Shown piece after piece: positions 1-6,491 of a stretch of 6,829 bases of DNA; within the stretch, counting starts at the first letter, position 1, and each line of letters opens with the position of its first letter. The stretch is from Lysobacteraceae bacterium (GTDB lineage Bacteria > Pseudomonadota > Gammaproteobacteria > Xanthomonadales > Xanthomonadaceae). Under the pieces are notes generated by a model. That model did no database searches. It was given only the letters and a program-made list of their open reading frames with translations, and was not told where the DNA came from. The stretch spans positions 1 through 6,829 of the forward strand of contig JAIXTZ010000301.1 in assembly GCA_027483745.1 (NCBI GenBank), given 5' to 3'. Both the position numbers and the translations under genes were made by a program.

Positions 1-50
1 CCGGCATCGAGCAGCGCATCGAGCTCGAAGCGAAGTTCGAGCGCGACTGA
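1..50 (+). CDS. C-terminal fragment of an unidentified protein
   Basis: Only the last 15 residues (GIEQRIELEAKFERD) and a TGA stop at 48-50 are present, read from base 3; the rest lies upstream of the window. This frame is preferred over the two other open plus frames because nearly every codon ends in G or C, as in the confident genes here. The tail is charged and looks helical. It is too short to assign a family. The gene converges on the minus-strand gene that ends at 69. Confidence 0.5.
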   Translation, partial: GIEQRIELEAKFERD

Positions 51-72
51 GTCGCCTGTCGCGACGGCTCAG
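47..72. terminator. weak convergent hairpin between stop codons
   Basis: An imperfect hairpin lies across the junction of two convergent genes. CTGA (47-50) pairs with TCAG (69-72), and GTCGC (51-55) pairs with GCGAC (61-65) around a CTGTC loop, with a three-base bulge at 66-68. It overlaps both stop codons. No U-run follows on either strand, so it would be a poor intrinsic terminator. It may act only as a weak bidirectional barrier, or be chance in G+C-rich DNA. Confidence 0.25.
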
Positions 73-419
73 GCCGGCGCGATGAACCACACCCGGCCGA
101 TCAGGCCGTCCGCGCCCTGCTCGTAGACCGCGACGACTTCGCGCTCGCCGCCCGGGAGGCCGACGACGTGCTCGTGGTCGAGGACCCGTCGGCCGAGGTC
201 GATGCGGTGCAGCAGCCGGGCGTGCAGGCCCGCGTGGACGAAGCGCTCGCGCGCGTAGAAGGCCCGCAGCGCTTCGCGGCCCTGCAGGAACGGCGCGTCA
301 TCCGGATGGCGCTGGCAGCGCACGTCGGCGCTGAAGCAGGCGGCGAAGGCCGCGGCGTCGCGGCGGTTGTAGGCGTCGAGCTGGCGCTGCACCAGCGCCG
401 CGAAGTCGGGATCCGGCAT
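69..419 (-). CDS. NTF2-like / SnoaL-like domain protein
   Basis: This is a 116-residue single-domain protein. The N-terminal helix pattern (LVQRQLDAYNRRDAAAFAACF, residues 9-29) followed by SADV and a run of alternating hydrophobic strands is typical of the cone-shaped NTF2/SnoaL/ketosteroid-isomerase superfamily, whose members are usually 110-140 residues. The superfamily includes isomerases, cyclases, dehydratases and simple ligand-binding proteins, so no reaction can be assigned. There is no signal peptide or membrane segment, so it is probably cytoplasmic. The ATG at 419 is the only plausible start, but no Shine-Dalgarno sequence precedes it. It lies downstream of the esterase gene on the same strand, with a terminator hairpin between them, so any co-transcription would depend on readthrough. 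The gene itself is likely real; its role is unknown. Confidence 0.75.
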   Translation of the reverse strand: MPDPDFAALVQRQLDAYNRRDAAAFAACFSADVRCQRHPDDAPFLQGREALRAFYARERFVHAGLHARLLHRIDLGRRVLDHEHVVGLPGGEREVVAVYEQGADGLIGRVWFIAPA

Positions 420-439
420 GGAGGCAGGATGCCAGAATG

Positions 440-467
440 ACGAAGGCCGCCCCGAGGCGGCCTTCGT
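440..467 (-). terminator. intrinsic terminator-like hairpin after the esterase gene
   Basis: A perfect 12-bp stem is formed by 440-451 and 456-467 around a four-base loop (452-455). The stem is very G+C-rich. On the minus strand it comes about 28 bases after the esterase stop codon and is followed by a weak T-containing run (TCATTCT). It most likely ends the esterase transcript, leaving the small NTF2-like gene to readthrough or a promoter I cannot see. Confidence 0.65.
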
Positions 468-494
468 TGACCCGGTGTGCGCCGGTGCCTTCGA

Positions 495-2366
495 TCAGAA
501 GCTCATCGTCAGGCCGAGGCTCAGCGCGTCGCGGTCGACCACGTCGTCGCCGAAGCGGCCGGTGTAGGTGACGTGGCCGCTGAAGCGATCGGAGAACGTG
601 AAGCCGAGGCCGATGTCGGCGCTGGTCCAGTCGCCGGCCGGCGCGAAGCCGTCGACGGTGAAGCGGCCGCCCATGCTGTTCGAGCCAGCGTTGACGACGG
701 TGCGACCGTCCTCGTCCTCGCTGTTCCAGGCGACGCGGGCGTAGGGCTGGATGGCGCCGAAGTCGGCCTTGGCCTGGTAGCCGAGGCGCGTGACCATCGA
801 CTCGCGGGTGAACTCACGGAAGTTCATCGCGGTCGAGGCGAGGCTGTCCTCGGCGTACGCCGCGACGGTCACTTCCTGCCACACGATGCCGGCGAACGGG
901 CCGTGGGTCAGGGCCTCGCCCTTGAACACGTAGCCGATGCCGAGCTCGGCGGCGAGGTGGTCGGCGTCGGTCTCGCCGCCTTCGATGCGCACCGAGGGGC
1001 CGAGGACGATGTTGCGCGCGAGGTCGAGGTTGGTGCTGCCGCCGCTGGCGATGGCGTTGACGTAGAAGCCGCCGAAGTTCACCACGCCGTAGCCCGAGAA
1101 CAGCACCGTGTTGCCGTCGATGGTGCCGCCCACCGGGTCGAGGTTCTGGTTGCCGATGCTGGCCGCGACGCCGAAGGTGAAGGTCTCGTTGACCTGGTAG
1201 TTGGCGCCACCGGTGAGGCTGAAGCCGGTGCTGTCCGCGCCGGGGGAGAAGCTGGAACCGGTGATGTCGCCGCTCGAACCGGTGGCGCGGAGGTAGCCGC
1301 GCACCGTGCCGTCGTCGCGGTCGAAGCGGTACTCGTCGAACAAGCCGCTGTTGATCGCGCCGCCGTGGTCGTCATAGGCCGCGATGGCGGTTTCCGGCGC
1401 GAGCGAGACAATCGCCGGCGCGTTGATGGTGGCCACGGTCACTTCGGCGAGCAGTCGGTGCGCGGCACCCGTCGGATGCACGCCGTCGGCGAACAGGAAG
1501 GTGTTATTGGCGCCCGCGGCGACCTGCGCGTTCGGGTTGCAGAACAGCGAGCTGCCGCCCGGGAGCACGGCGAGGTTGCAGGCGGTGCCGGTGACGTTGG
1601 TGAGGCCGAATGCGCCCGGGTTGGCGCGCACTTCGTTCACCAGGCCGAACACGTTGACCGGAATGATGCCCGTGCCTAGCTGCGACAAGCCCTGCGACAG
1701 CGCGCCGTTGTAGCTCACCGTCGCGAGCGTCGCCAGCGGACCGGCGGCGGCCAGCGGACCGGCGGAGAACTGCGGCGTCACGCCGAGGTCGGGCAGGTTC
1801 AGCACGACGATGTTGCGGGCGCCGGCGGCCTGCAGGCGTCCGACCTGCTGCACCACGGCCGTCGCGACCGGCACGCCGCCGACGGTGGCGTTCGCCGAGG
1901 CCGTGGCCGGGTTGGAGGCCCACACCGGGATGTCGCCAAACAGATCGTTGGCGCCCATCCACACGGTGAACAGGGCGTTCGGGTTGGCGACCGTGGTGCT
2001 GCCGCGCAGGTACTGGTCGATCTGCTGGTTCAGGCGCGGCACGGCGAAGGAGCTGCACGGCGGCGAGGTGGCGCCGGTGGCCACGCGGCCGCAGGCGCCG
2101 CCGAAGGCGAAGTTGGTGCCGCCCGGCACCAGGGACGGCGCCTGCGTGAAGCCGAAGTAGCGCGCGAGCAGCTCGACCATCACCGGATCGGGATTGGTCG
2201 TGAAGCTCTGGCTCGGGCCGCCGGCGGGGTTCTGCACGAGGCCGACGTTGCCGGCGTCCGACAGGCTGTCGCCGAAGCTGACAACGCCGCTGAAGCGCTG
2301 CGCATGGGCCGACGAGGCGGCGAGGGCCAGCGCGACGGCGCCGACGATGAGACGGGTGCGGGGCAT
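495..2366 (-). CDS. GDSL/SGNH esterase autotransporter (EstA-like, type Va)
   Basis: This 623-residue outer-membrane lipase/esterase displays its own catalytic domain on the cell surface. Residues 1-22 are a Sec signal peptide ending AHA. The SGNH passenger spans about 23-335: block I FGDSLSDAGN with nucleophile Ser34, block II GGTNFAFGGA (82-91), block III GAND with Asn140, and block V DGVHPT with Asp294 and His297, so the catalytic set is intact. From about 345 to the end, amphipathic strands form an autotransporter barrel that finishes in ...GLTMSF, with the terminal Phe expected by the BAM machinery. Pseudomonas EstA, the model for this layout, is of similar size (about 646). Upstream in-frame starts exist (GTG at 2408), but the ATG at 2366 has an AGGAG site and begins directly at the signal peptide. 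EstA relatives hydrolyse short acyl esters and affect rhamnolipids and motility; the substrate here is unknown. The gene diverges from the patatin gene. Confidence 0.93.
   Translation of the reverse strand: MPRTRLIVGAVALALAASSAHAQRFSGVVSFGDSLSDAGNVGLVQNPAGGPSQSFTTNPDPVMVELLARYFGFTQAPSLVPGGTNFAFGGACGRVATGATSPPCSSFAVPRLNQQIDQYLRGSTTVANPNALFTVWMGANDLFGDIPVWASNPATASANATVGGVPVATAVVQQVGRLQAAGARNIVVLNLPDLGVTPQFSAGPLAAAGPLATLATVSYNGALSQGLSQLGTGIIPVNVFGLVNEVRANPGAFGLTNVTGTACNLAVLPGGSSLFCNPNAQVAAGANNTFLFADGVHPTGAAHRLLAEVTVATINAPAIVSLAPETAIAAYDDHGGAINSGLFDEYRFDRDDGTVRGYLRATGSSGDITGSSFSPGADSTGFSLTGGANYQVNETFTFGVAASIGNQNLDPVGGTIDGNTVLFSGYGVVNFGGFYVNAIASGGSTNLDLARNIVLGPSVRIEGGETDADHLAAELGIGYVFKGEALTHGPFAGIVWQEVTVAAYAEDSLASTAMNFREFTRESMVTRLGYQAKADFGAIQPYARVAWNSEDEDGRTVVNAGSNSMGGRFTVDGFAPAGDWTSADIGLGFTFSDRFSGHVTYTGRFGDDVVDRDALSLGLTMSF
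1732..1767. repeat. 18-bp tandem duplication within the esterase gene
   Basis: Two near-identical 18-base units (1732-1749 and 1750-1767) differ by one base at the unit end. They encode the repeated six-residue motif xAGPLA at passenger residues 201-212 of the esterase. Being in frame, the duplication keeps the protein intact and probably lengthens a surface loop. It may be a slippage hotspot. Confidence 0.7.
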
Positions 2367-2372
2367 CGGTAA

Positions 2373-2377
2373 CTCCT
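2373..2377 (-). promoter_or_regulatory. ribosome binding site deciding the esterase start
   Basis: On the minus strand AGGAG sits six bases before the ATG at 2366. This fixes the start at the signal peptide rather than at the upstream GTG (2408), which has no such site. Confidence 0.8.
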
Positions 2378-2443
2378 GGACAGGACGGAACGACAGGGGT
2401 GGCAGCACAGCGCGGACGTCGGAAAGGCCGCGATGGGGGGCAC

Positions 2444-2452
2444 ATTAAATCA
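2444..2452 (-). promoter_or_regulatory. candidate extended -10 promoter for the esterase
   Basis: The minus strand reads TGATTTAAT, matching the extended -10 form TGnTATAAT except at one base. It lies in the only distinctly A+T-rich patch of the intergenic region. No good -35 box sits 16-18 bases upstream (the best is TGGCGG/ATGGCG), which is tolerable for an extended -10. It would give a leader of roughly 70 bases before the esterase start at 2366. Confidence 0.5.
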
Positions 2453-2508
2453 GAGTTACGGTGGCCCGCCATACGCTGGCGTTCGTTGGCTTGGGGGCGC
2501 CAAATTCA

Positions 2509-2523
2509 TGCTGCGTCGCAGCA
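2509..2523. promoter_or_regulatory. perfect inverted repeat, possible operator
   Basis: The sequence TGCTGCGTCGCAGCA is two exact 7-base arms around one central T. The one-base spacer makes it a poor RNA hairpin but a good shape for a dimeric DNA-binding protein. It lies 64 bases upstream of the patatin start and 57 bases upstream of the esterase -10 candidate. I do not recognise it as a known regulator's site. Confidence 0.35.
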
Positions 2524-2571
2524 GGCGTGCGGCAGGCGGAGTGCGAGCGGGCATGATTCGCACCGTCAATG

Positions 2572-2577
2572 AAGGAG
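2572..2577 (+). promoter_or_regulatory. ribosome binding site deciding the patatin start
   Basis: AAGGAG lies nine bases before the ATG at 2587. The earlier in-frame ATG at 2569 overlaps this site and has no Shine-Dalgarno sequence of its own, so 2587 is chosen. That start also puts the signal peptide at the very N-terminus. Confidence 0.75.
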
Positions 2578-2586
2578 CACTTGCGA

Positions 2587-4812
2587 ATGCGGCGTTGCGT
2601 GACTCTGGCCCTGATCGGGGCCGCCCTGTGGGTGTCCCCGGTGGTGCAGGCCACGCCGGCCGACGCCGGCGGCGATCGGCCGTGCGTGGGCCTCGTGCTC
2701 GGCGGCGGGGGCGCGCGCGGCGCCGCGCACGTCGGCGTGTTGAAGGTGTTGGAGCGCGAGCGCATCCCGGTCTGCGCCATCGCCGGCACCAGCATGGGCG
2801 CTGTGGTCGGTTCGCTGTACGCCAGCGGCATGAGCCCGGCCGACATCGAGGCCGCGCTGGCGTCCGTCGACTGGAAGGACCTCTTCGAGGACGACACCGC
2901 CCGTGCCGGCCTGCCGATGCGCCGCAAGGAGGCGCAGCTGAACTACCGGGCCGAGCTGGAGGCCGGATGGCGGGACGGCGCCCCGGTGTTTCCCTCCGGC
3001 GCCGTGCAGGGGCAGAAGCTCGGTCTGCTGCTGCGCCGGCTGATGCTCGATGCCTCGCAGACCTCGCGATTCGACGAGCTCCCGATCCCGTTCCGCGCCA
3101 TCGCCACCGACATCGTCAGCGGCGAGCGCGTGGTCTTCGCCGAGGGTGACCTCGCGATGGCGGTGCGCGCCTCGATGGCCGTGCCAGCGGTGTTCGCCCC
3201 GGCGGAAATCGACGGCAGGATCCTGGTCGACGGCGGCATCGTCGACAACGTGCCGATCGATGTCGTGCGCGACATGGGCGCCGACGTGGTGATCGCGGTG
3301 GACGTGGGCAGCCCGCTGTTGACCCGCGACGCGATGCGAACGCCGATCGACGTGGCTTACCAGATGGTCTCGGTGTTGATCCAGGAGAGAACCAACCGCT
3401 CGATCGCCTCGCTGGGCGAGGGCGACGTGCTGATCGTGCCGCCGCTCGGCACCTTCTCCAGCGCCGCCTTCGAGCAGGCCGTCACGGTGATCGGCAAGGG
3501 CGTCGAGGCGGCCGAGGCCGAAGCGCCGCGGTTCCGCCACCTGGCGCTTCCCGAGCGCGACTACGCGCTGTGGCGCGAGTCCCGGCGCATCGTTCCGGCC
3601 GGCGCGGCACCGATCATCGCCTTCGTCGACGTGGCTCCCGATCGTTCACGCACGGAGCGACTGGTGGCGTACCGCGGGCAGGGCCTGGTTGGGAAGCCGC
3701 TCGATCCCGATGTGGTCGACGCGGCGGTCGCCGGCACCTATGCCGAAGGCGCCTACCAGAGCATCGGCTGGCGCGAGGTGCGGCGCGACGGCCAGACCGG
3801 CATCGAACTGCTGCCGGTCGACAAGGCCTGGGGGCCGGTGTTCTTCAACATCGGGCTGCAGATCGCCGACGACTTCCGCGGTGGCAGCGACTACCAGCTG
3901 ACCGCCGAGCTGCTGAAGACCGGCGTGAGTGGCGACGGTGACGAACTTCGCGCGCTGTTGCGGCTCGGGCAGATCGCCGAGGCGTCCGTCGACTGGTTCG
4001 CGCCCATCGACCTCGACCGCCGCTTCTACGCGGGCGTCGACACCGGCTATCGCGCGTTCGACGTGCCCTTCGTGCTCGGCACCACGCAGGTGGCCGACTT
4101 CCGGGTCGCGCGCAGCACGCTTGGCCTGCGCGTCGGCCTGCAGACCGATCCGCGCTGGGCGCTGGAGGCCACCTTGCGGCGCTCGCGTTTCGACGGGCGC
4201 GAAGTGGTCGGTTCCTTCGGCGTCGACGATCTCACCCAGCAGGCGACCTCGTTCGGTGGCCGTGCCGTCTGGGACACGCTCGACCGCCTGAGCTTCCCGA
4301 GCCGGGGCTCGCGCGCGGTGTTCTCGCTCGATCGTTATGAACCCGTCTTCGGGGCCGAGGGCGAGGGTTGGGTGGCGCGCTGGCGCTCCGACACGGTGCT
4401 TTCCCAGGGCAAGCACCACCTGCTCCTCGGCACGCGCTGGGCCGACACCCGCGATGCGCCGCCGGACCTCGCGGCGTTCTCGACGCTGGGCGGGTTCCTC
4501 AATCTCTCCGGCACCCTCGAGCGCGGCCTCACCGGGCAGACCCTCGGCTACGCGCGTGCGGTGTACTACTACCGCTTCGGCGACGCGAACGCGCTGTTCG
4601 CGGTGCCCACCTACTTCGGCGCCAGCGCCGAGATCGGCCAGGTCGGCGACGATACGCTCGATTTCGGCTGGAACGAGGCCACCCGCGCCGGCGGCGTGTT
4701 CGTCGGCATGAGCAGCCCGTTCGGCCCGATCCTGTTCGGCTTCGGCCGCACGAACCGCGGCAACGACACTTGGACGCTGAACTTCGGCAACCTGATCCGC
4801 AATGAAGATTGA
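2587..4812 (+). CDS. patatin-like phospholipase with Omp85-type barrel (PlpD-like, type Vd)
   Basis: This 741-residue protein is predicted to be a self-secreted lipid acyl hydrolase. Residues 1-22 are a signal peptide ending VQA. The patatin domain (about 33-330) has the oxyanion loop GGGGARG (39-45), the nucleophile elbow GTSMG with Ser69, and DGGIVDN with catalytic Asp215, giving an intact Ser-Asp dyad. Residues about 342-412 have the strand-helix-helix-strand pattern of a single POTRA domain. About 415-741 are amphipathic strands of a surface-antigen/Omp85-type barrel. This order and length match PlpD of Pseudomonas aeruginosa (about 728), the prototype of type Vd secretion; family enzymes act as phospholipase A1. 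The shorter RssA-type patatins lack the barrel. The protein ends LIRNED rather than in an aromatic residue. The final 11 bases overlap ubiA, and the gene diverges from the EstA-like esterase. Confidence 0.92.
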   Translation: MRRCVTLALIGAALWVSPVVQATPADAGGDRPCVGLVLGGGGARGAAHVGVLKVLERERIPVCAIAGTSMGAVVGSLYASGMSPADIEAALASVDWKDLFEDDTARAGLPMRRKEAQLNYRAELEAGWRDGAPVFPSGAVQGQKLGLLLRRLMLDASQTSRFDELPIPFRAIATDIVSGERVVFAEGDLAMAVRASMAVPAVFAPAEIDGRILVDGGIVDNVPIDVVRDMGADVVIAVDVGSPLLTRDAMRTPIDVAYQMVSVLIQERTNRSIASLGEGDVLIVPPLGTFSSAAFEQAVTVIGKGVEAAEAEAPRFRHLALPERDYALWRESRRIVPAGAAPIIAFVDVAPDRSRTERLVAYRGQGLVGKPLDPDVVDAAVAGTYAEGAYQSIGWREVRRDGQTGIELLPVDKAWGPVFFNIGLQIADDFRGGSDYQLTAELLKTGVSGDGDELRALLRLGQIAEASVDWFAPIDLDRRFYAGVDTGYRAFDVPFVLGTTQVADFRVARSTLGLRVGLQTDPRWALEATLRRSRFDGREVVGSFGVDDLTQQATSFGGRAVWDTLDRLSFPSRGSRAVFSLDRYEPVFGAEGEGWVARWRSDTVLSQGKHHLLLGTRWADTRDAPPDLAAFSTLGGFLNLSGTLERGLTGQTLGYARAVYYYRFGDANALFAVPTYFGASAEIGQVGDDTLDFGWNEATRAGGVFVGMSSPFGPILFGFGRTNRGNDTWTLNFGNLIRNED

Positions 4813-5761
4813 TCCTTCCCGTCGTGCGGGTGCGCCACCGCTTCCGGTCTCGGCACTGCCGTCGGCGCCGCTGGCGGCGCACCTGCCCGAGGCTTGGCGG
4901 GCGCGCTACGACGCCAGCTGGCGATTGATGCGCGCTGATCGGCCGATCGGTTGGCTGCTGCTCCTGTGGCCGACCCTGGCCGCGCTGTGGCTGGCCGCCG
5001 AGGGCCTGCCCCCATGGCCCCTGATCGTGGTCTTCGTCGGCGGCGTCTGGCTGACGCGCGCGGCGGGCTGCGTGATCAACGACTACGCCGACCGCTGGCT
5101 GGACGGCCGGGTGAAGCGCACGAAGACCCGGCCGCTGGTGGCCGGTGAGCTGTCGGCCCGTTTCGCGCTCGGGCTGTTCGCGGGGCTGATGCTGGTGGCC
5201 TTCGCCCTCGTCCTGACGACCAACGCGAAGACCGTCGCGCTGAGCGGCGTGGCCCTCGCGCTGGCCGCGGCCTACCCCTACATGAAGCGCCACACCTACC
5301 TGCCCCAGGTCTGGTTGGGGCTGGCCTTCAGCTGGGGCATCCCGATGGCCTTCACCGCCGTCCGCGATGCCTGGCCGCCGCAGGAGGCGTGGCTGCTGCT
5401 GTGCGCGAACCTGCTGTGGACCACGGCCTACGACACCTGGTACGCCATGGTGGACCGCGAGGACGATCGCCGCGCCGGGGCGAAGAGCACGGCCTTGCTG
5501 TTCGGCGATCTCGACGTGCTGGTGGTCGCCACGCTGTTCGTCCTGGCCGGCCTTGCGATGGGCCTGCTGGGCCATCGGCTGGATCTCGGGCTTGTGTACT
5601 GGCTGGGCCTTGCCGCGGCCGCGGTGTTCGTCGCGCAGCAGTTCGCCCGGGGGCGTTCGCGCCATCCCGATGACTGCTTCGCGGCCTTCCTCGCCAACAA
5701 TCGCGTCGGCGCCGCGGTCTTCGCCGGGATTCTGCTCGACTACTTCACCCGCGCCCGCTGA
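4802..5761 (+). CDS. ubiA: 4-hydroxybenzoate polyprenyltransferase
   Basis: This 319-residue integral inner-membrane prenyltransferase transfers a polyprenyl chain from its diphosphate to C3 of 4-hydroxybenzoate, the first committed membrane step of ubiquinone synthesis. Visible signatures are LMRADRPIG...LLLWPT (42-58), the first Asp-rich motif NDYADRWLD (Asn93, Asp94, Asp97, Asp101), [18 protein letters not shown] in the middle, and the second Asp-rich motif [12 protein letters not shown] (211-222), followed by KSTALLFG. These follow E. coli UbiA almost residue for residue. About eight or nine hydrophobic segments are present. The N-terminus is about 26 residues longer than in E. coli UbiA (290) and rich in Pro and Ala. 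The ATG at 4802 lies 11 bases inside the patatin gene with no clear Shine-Dalgarno, suggesting translational coupling. No ubiC is adjacent. The 3' end overlaps comF by 22 bases. Confidence 0.95.
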   Translation: MKIDPSRRAGAPPLPVSALPSAPLAAHLPEAWRARYDASWRLMRADRPIGWLLLLWPTLAALWLAAEGLPPWPLIVVFVGGVWLTRAAGCVINDYADRWLDGRVKRTKTRPLVAGELSARFALGLFAGLMLVAFALVLTTNAKTVALSGVALALAAAYPYMKRHTYLPQVWLGLAFSWGIPMAFTAVRDAWPPQEAWLLLCANLLWTTAYDTWYAMVDREDDRRAGAKSTALLFGDLDVLVVATLFVLAGLAMGLLGHRLDLGLVYWLGLAAAAVFVAQQFARGRSRHPDDCFAAFLANNRVGAAVFAGILLDYFTRAR

Positions 5762-6420
5762 CCGGCCCGTTCGGCCGCCCGCGCCACCACCCAGACGTCG
5801 ACCCGCGCCGCCCCCGCCGCGTGCAGGGCCTCCGCGGCGGCTCTGGCCGTGCTCCCGGTGGTCAGCACGTCGTCCACGATGGCCACGTGGCGCGGGCAAG
5901 GGGCATGCATCCGGAAGGCCGCGTCGAGGTTGTTTTGGCGCTGGGCGGCGTCGAGTTCGGTCTGTGGCCGCGTGTCGCGCTCCCGCCGCAGGGCGCCATC
6001 CAGTACCGGCACCCGCAGCGCGTGCCCCCAGTCGCGGGCGAGGCCGAGGGCTTGGTCGTGGCCGCGCTGGCGCAGGCGCTGGCGATGCAGCGGCACAGGC
6101 ACCAGCGCCTCGGGCCGAGGCGCGCTGCGCAGCGCCGGGAGAGCCAGCGCCGCCAAGGCCCGCCCGGCCGCCAGGTCGTCATGGAACTTGTAGCGCGTCA
6201 GCAGCGGGGCGCACGCGGCGTCGTAGGTGAAGGCGGCATGCACCGAGCCGCCAAGCGCGGACAGGGTGGGAACGGGAGTGACCGGCGCGGGGCGGAGCAG
6301 GCCCTGGCAGGGCACGCAGAGCAGGGTGTCGCTTGGGGTCGGGGCCTCGCAGGCGAGGCAGGCCAGGGGCAGGGCCCAGGCCCCGAAGGCCCGCCAGACG
6401 GTGGCGAATGGTGCGGGCAT
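5740..6420 (-). CDS. comF: ComF family phosphoribosyltransferase-like competence protein
   Basis: The 226-residue protein has the ComF layout. An N-terminal four-cysteine zinc-binding knuckle (Cys21, Cys24, Cys35, Cys38) is followed by the YKFHDD segment, then [18 protein letters not shown] type I phosphoribosyltransferase PRPP loop, [13 protein letters not shown], lies at 179-191. ComF proteins act in natural transformation, helping imported single-stranded DNA reach the cytoplasm; any phosphoribosyl transfer reaction is undefined. There is no signal peptide or membrane segment. The ATG at 6420 is the only Met at the N-terminus, but no Shine-Dalgarno precedes it, so translation may be weak. 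Its 3' end overlaps ubiA convergently, and its 5' end faces bioB across 71 bases. Placement of comF beside bioB is, as I recall, common in Pseudomonas and Xanthomonas relatives. Confidence 0.92.
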   Translation of the reverse strand: MPAPFATVWRAFGAWALPLACLACEAPTPSDTLLCVPCQGLLRPAPVTPVPTLSALGGSVHAAFTYDAACAPLLTRYKFHDDLAAGRALAALALPALRSAPRPEALVPVPLHRQRLRQRGHDQALGLARDWGHALRVPVLDGALRRERDTRPQTELDAAQRQNNLDAAFRMHAPCPRHVAIVDDVLTTGSTARAAAEALHAAGAARVDVWVVARAAERAGQRARVK

Positions 6421-6425
6421 CGCGG

Positions 6426-6454
6426 TTGACAGGGCAGGGGGCGGTTTCCAGACT
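6426..6454 (+). promoter_or_regulatory. candidate sigma-70 promoter for bioB
   Basis: A perfect -35 hexamer TTGACA lies at 6426-6431. Seventeen bases on, CAGACT (6449-6454) matches three of six -10 positions, including the key A at position 2 and T at position 6. A start near 6461 would leave a leader of about 30 bases before bioB. The element lies immediately upstream of the comF start codon on the other strand, so the two 5' regions overlap. Confidence 0.35.
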
Positions 6455-6470
6455 GCCCGGGCTCGCGGCC

Positions 6471-6484
6471 TTCCGCCGTCGGAA
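6471..6484 (+). other. short inverted repeat before bioB
   Basis: TTCCG (6471-6475) and CGGAA (6480-6484) form a five-base stem around a four-base loop, eight bases ahead of the bioB ATG. The right arm includes GGAAA, the only purine run placed to serve as a ribosome binding site. Folding could therefore mask initiation. It is short, so chance occurrence is possible. Confidence 0.3.
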
Positions 6485-6491
6485 ATCTCCC

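Larger units (their letters stand above)
2367..2586. other. divergent intergenic region between two autotransporter genes
   Basis: These 220 bases separate the esterase (leftward) and patatin (rightward) start codons. They hold the esterase promoter candidate (2444-2452), a TTGGC-N8-GCCAA inverted repeat (2486-2503), a perfect 15-base inverted repeat (2509-2523), and Shine-Dalgarno sites at each end. I see no convincing sigma-70 promoter for the rightward gene and no small ORF with its own ribosome binding site. Confidence 0.8.

Noticed and set aside
477..1679. 400-codon open frame on the plus strand, opposite the esterase gene
   Set aside because: It is a mirror frame of G+C-rich coding DNA: Val/Ala/Glu/Gly/Arg-rich with no recognisable domain, while the opposite strand encodes intact esterase and barrel motifs.
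1504..2472. 322-codon open frame on the minus strand in a shifted frame over the esterase
   Set aside because: The translation is Arg/Pro/Ala low complexity and lies wholly over the esterase passenger and its leader; no start signal or domain is seen.
2587..2652. Possible lipoprotein signal because of Cys4 in the patatin signal peptide
   Set aside because: The cysteine precedes the hydrophobic core, so it is not a lipobox cysteine; cleavage after VQA at residue 22 fits better.
2433..3149. 238-codon plus-strand frame covering the intergenic region and patatin start
   Set aside because: Beyond the first few dozen codons it becomes Arg/Gly/Ala repeats from an out-of-frame reading of the patatin gene, and its start has no ribosome site.
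2566..3540. 324-codon open frame on the minus strand opposite the patatin gene
   Set aside because: It is His/Arg/Ala-rich shadow sequence without domains; the plus strand here carries all patatin catalytic motifs.
5763..5777. CGGCC/GGCCG hairpin just after the ubiA stop codon as a terminator
   Set aside because: The stem is only five bases, has no T-run, and lies inside the comF coding sequence where such G+C-rich pairs are expected by chance.
4529..5899. 456-codon minus-strand frame across the patatin end, ubiA and the comF end
   Set aside because: It is Gln/Arg/Gly-rich with no domain and spans three confidently assigned genes in other frames.
5367..6230. 287-codon plus-strand frame over the ubiA end and comF
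   Set aside because: The Arg/Pro/Ala-rich composition and lack of a domain mark it as a shadow of ubiA and comF.
6421..6491. BirA or BioR operator upstream of bioB
   Set aside because: I searched by eye for the TTGTAAACC/GGTTTACAA-type palindrome and for a BioR-like site and found neither.
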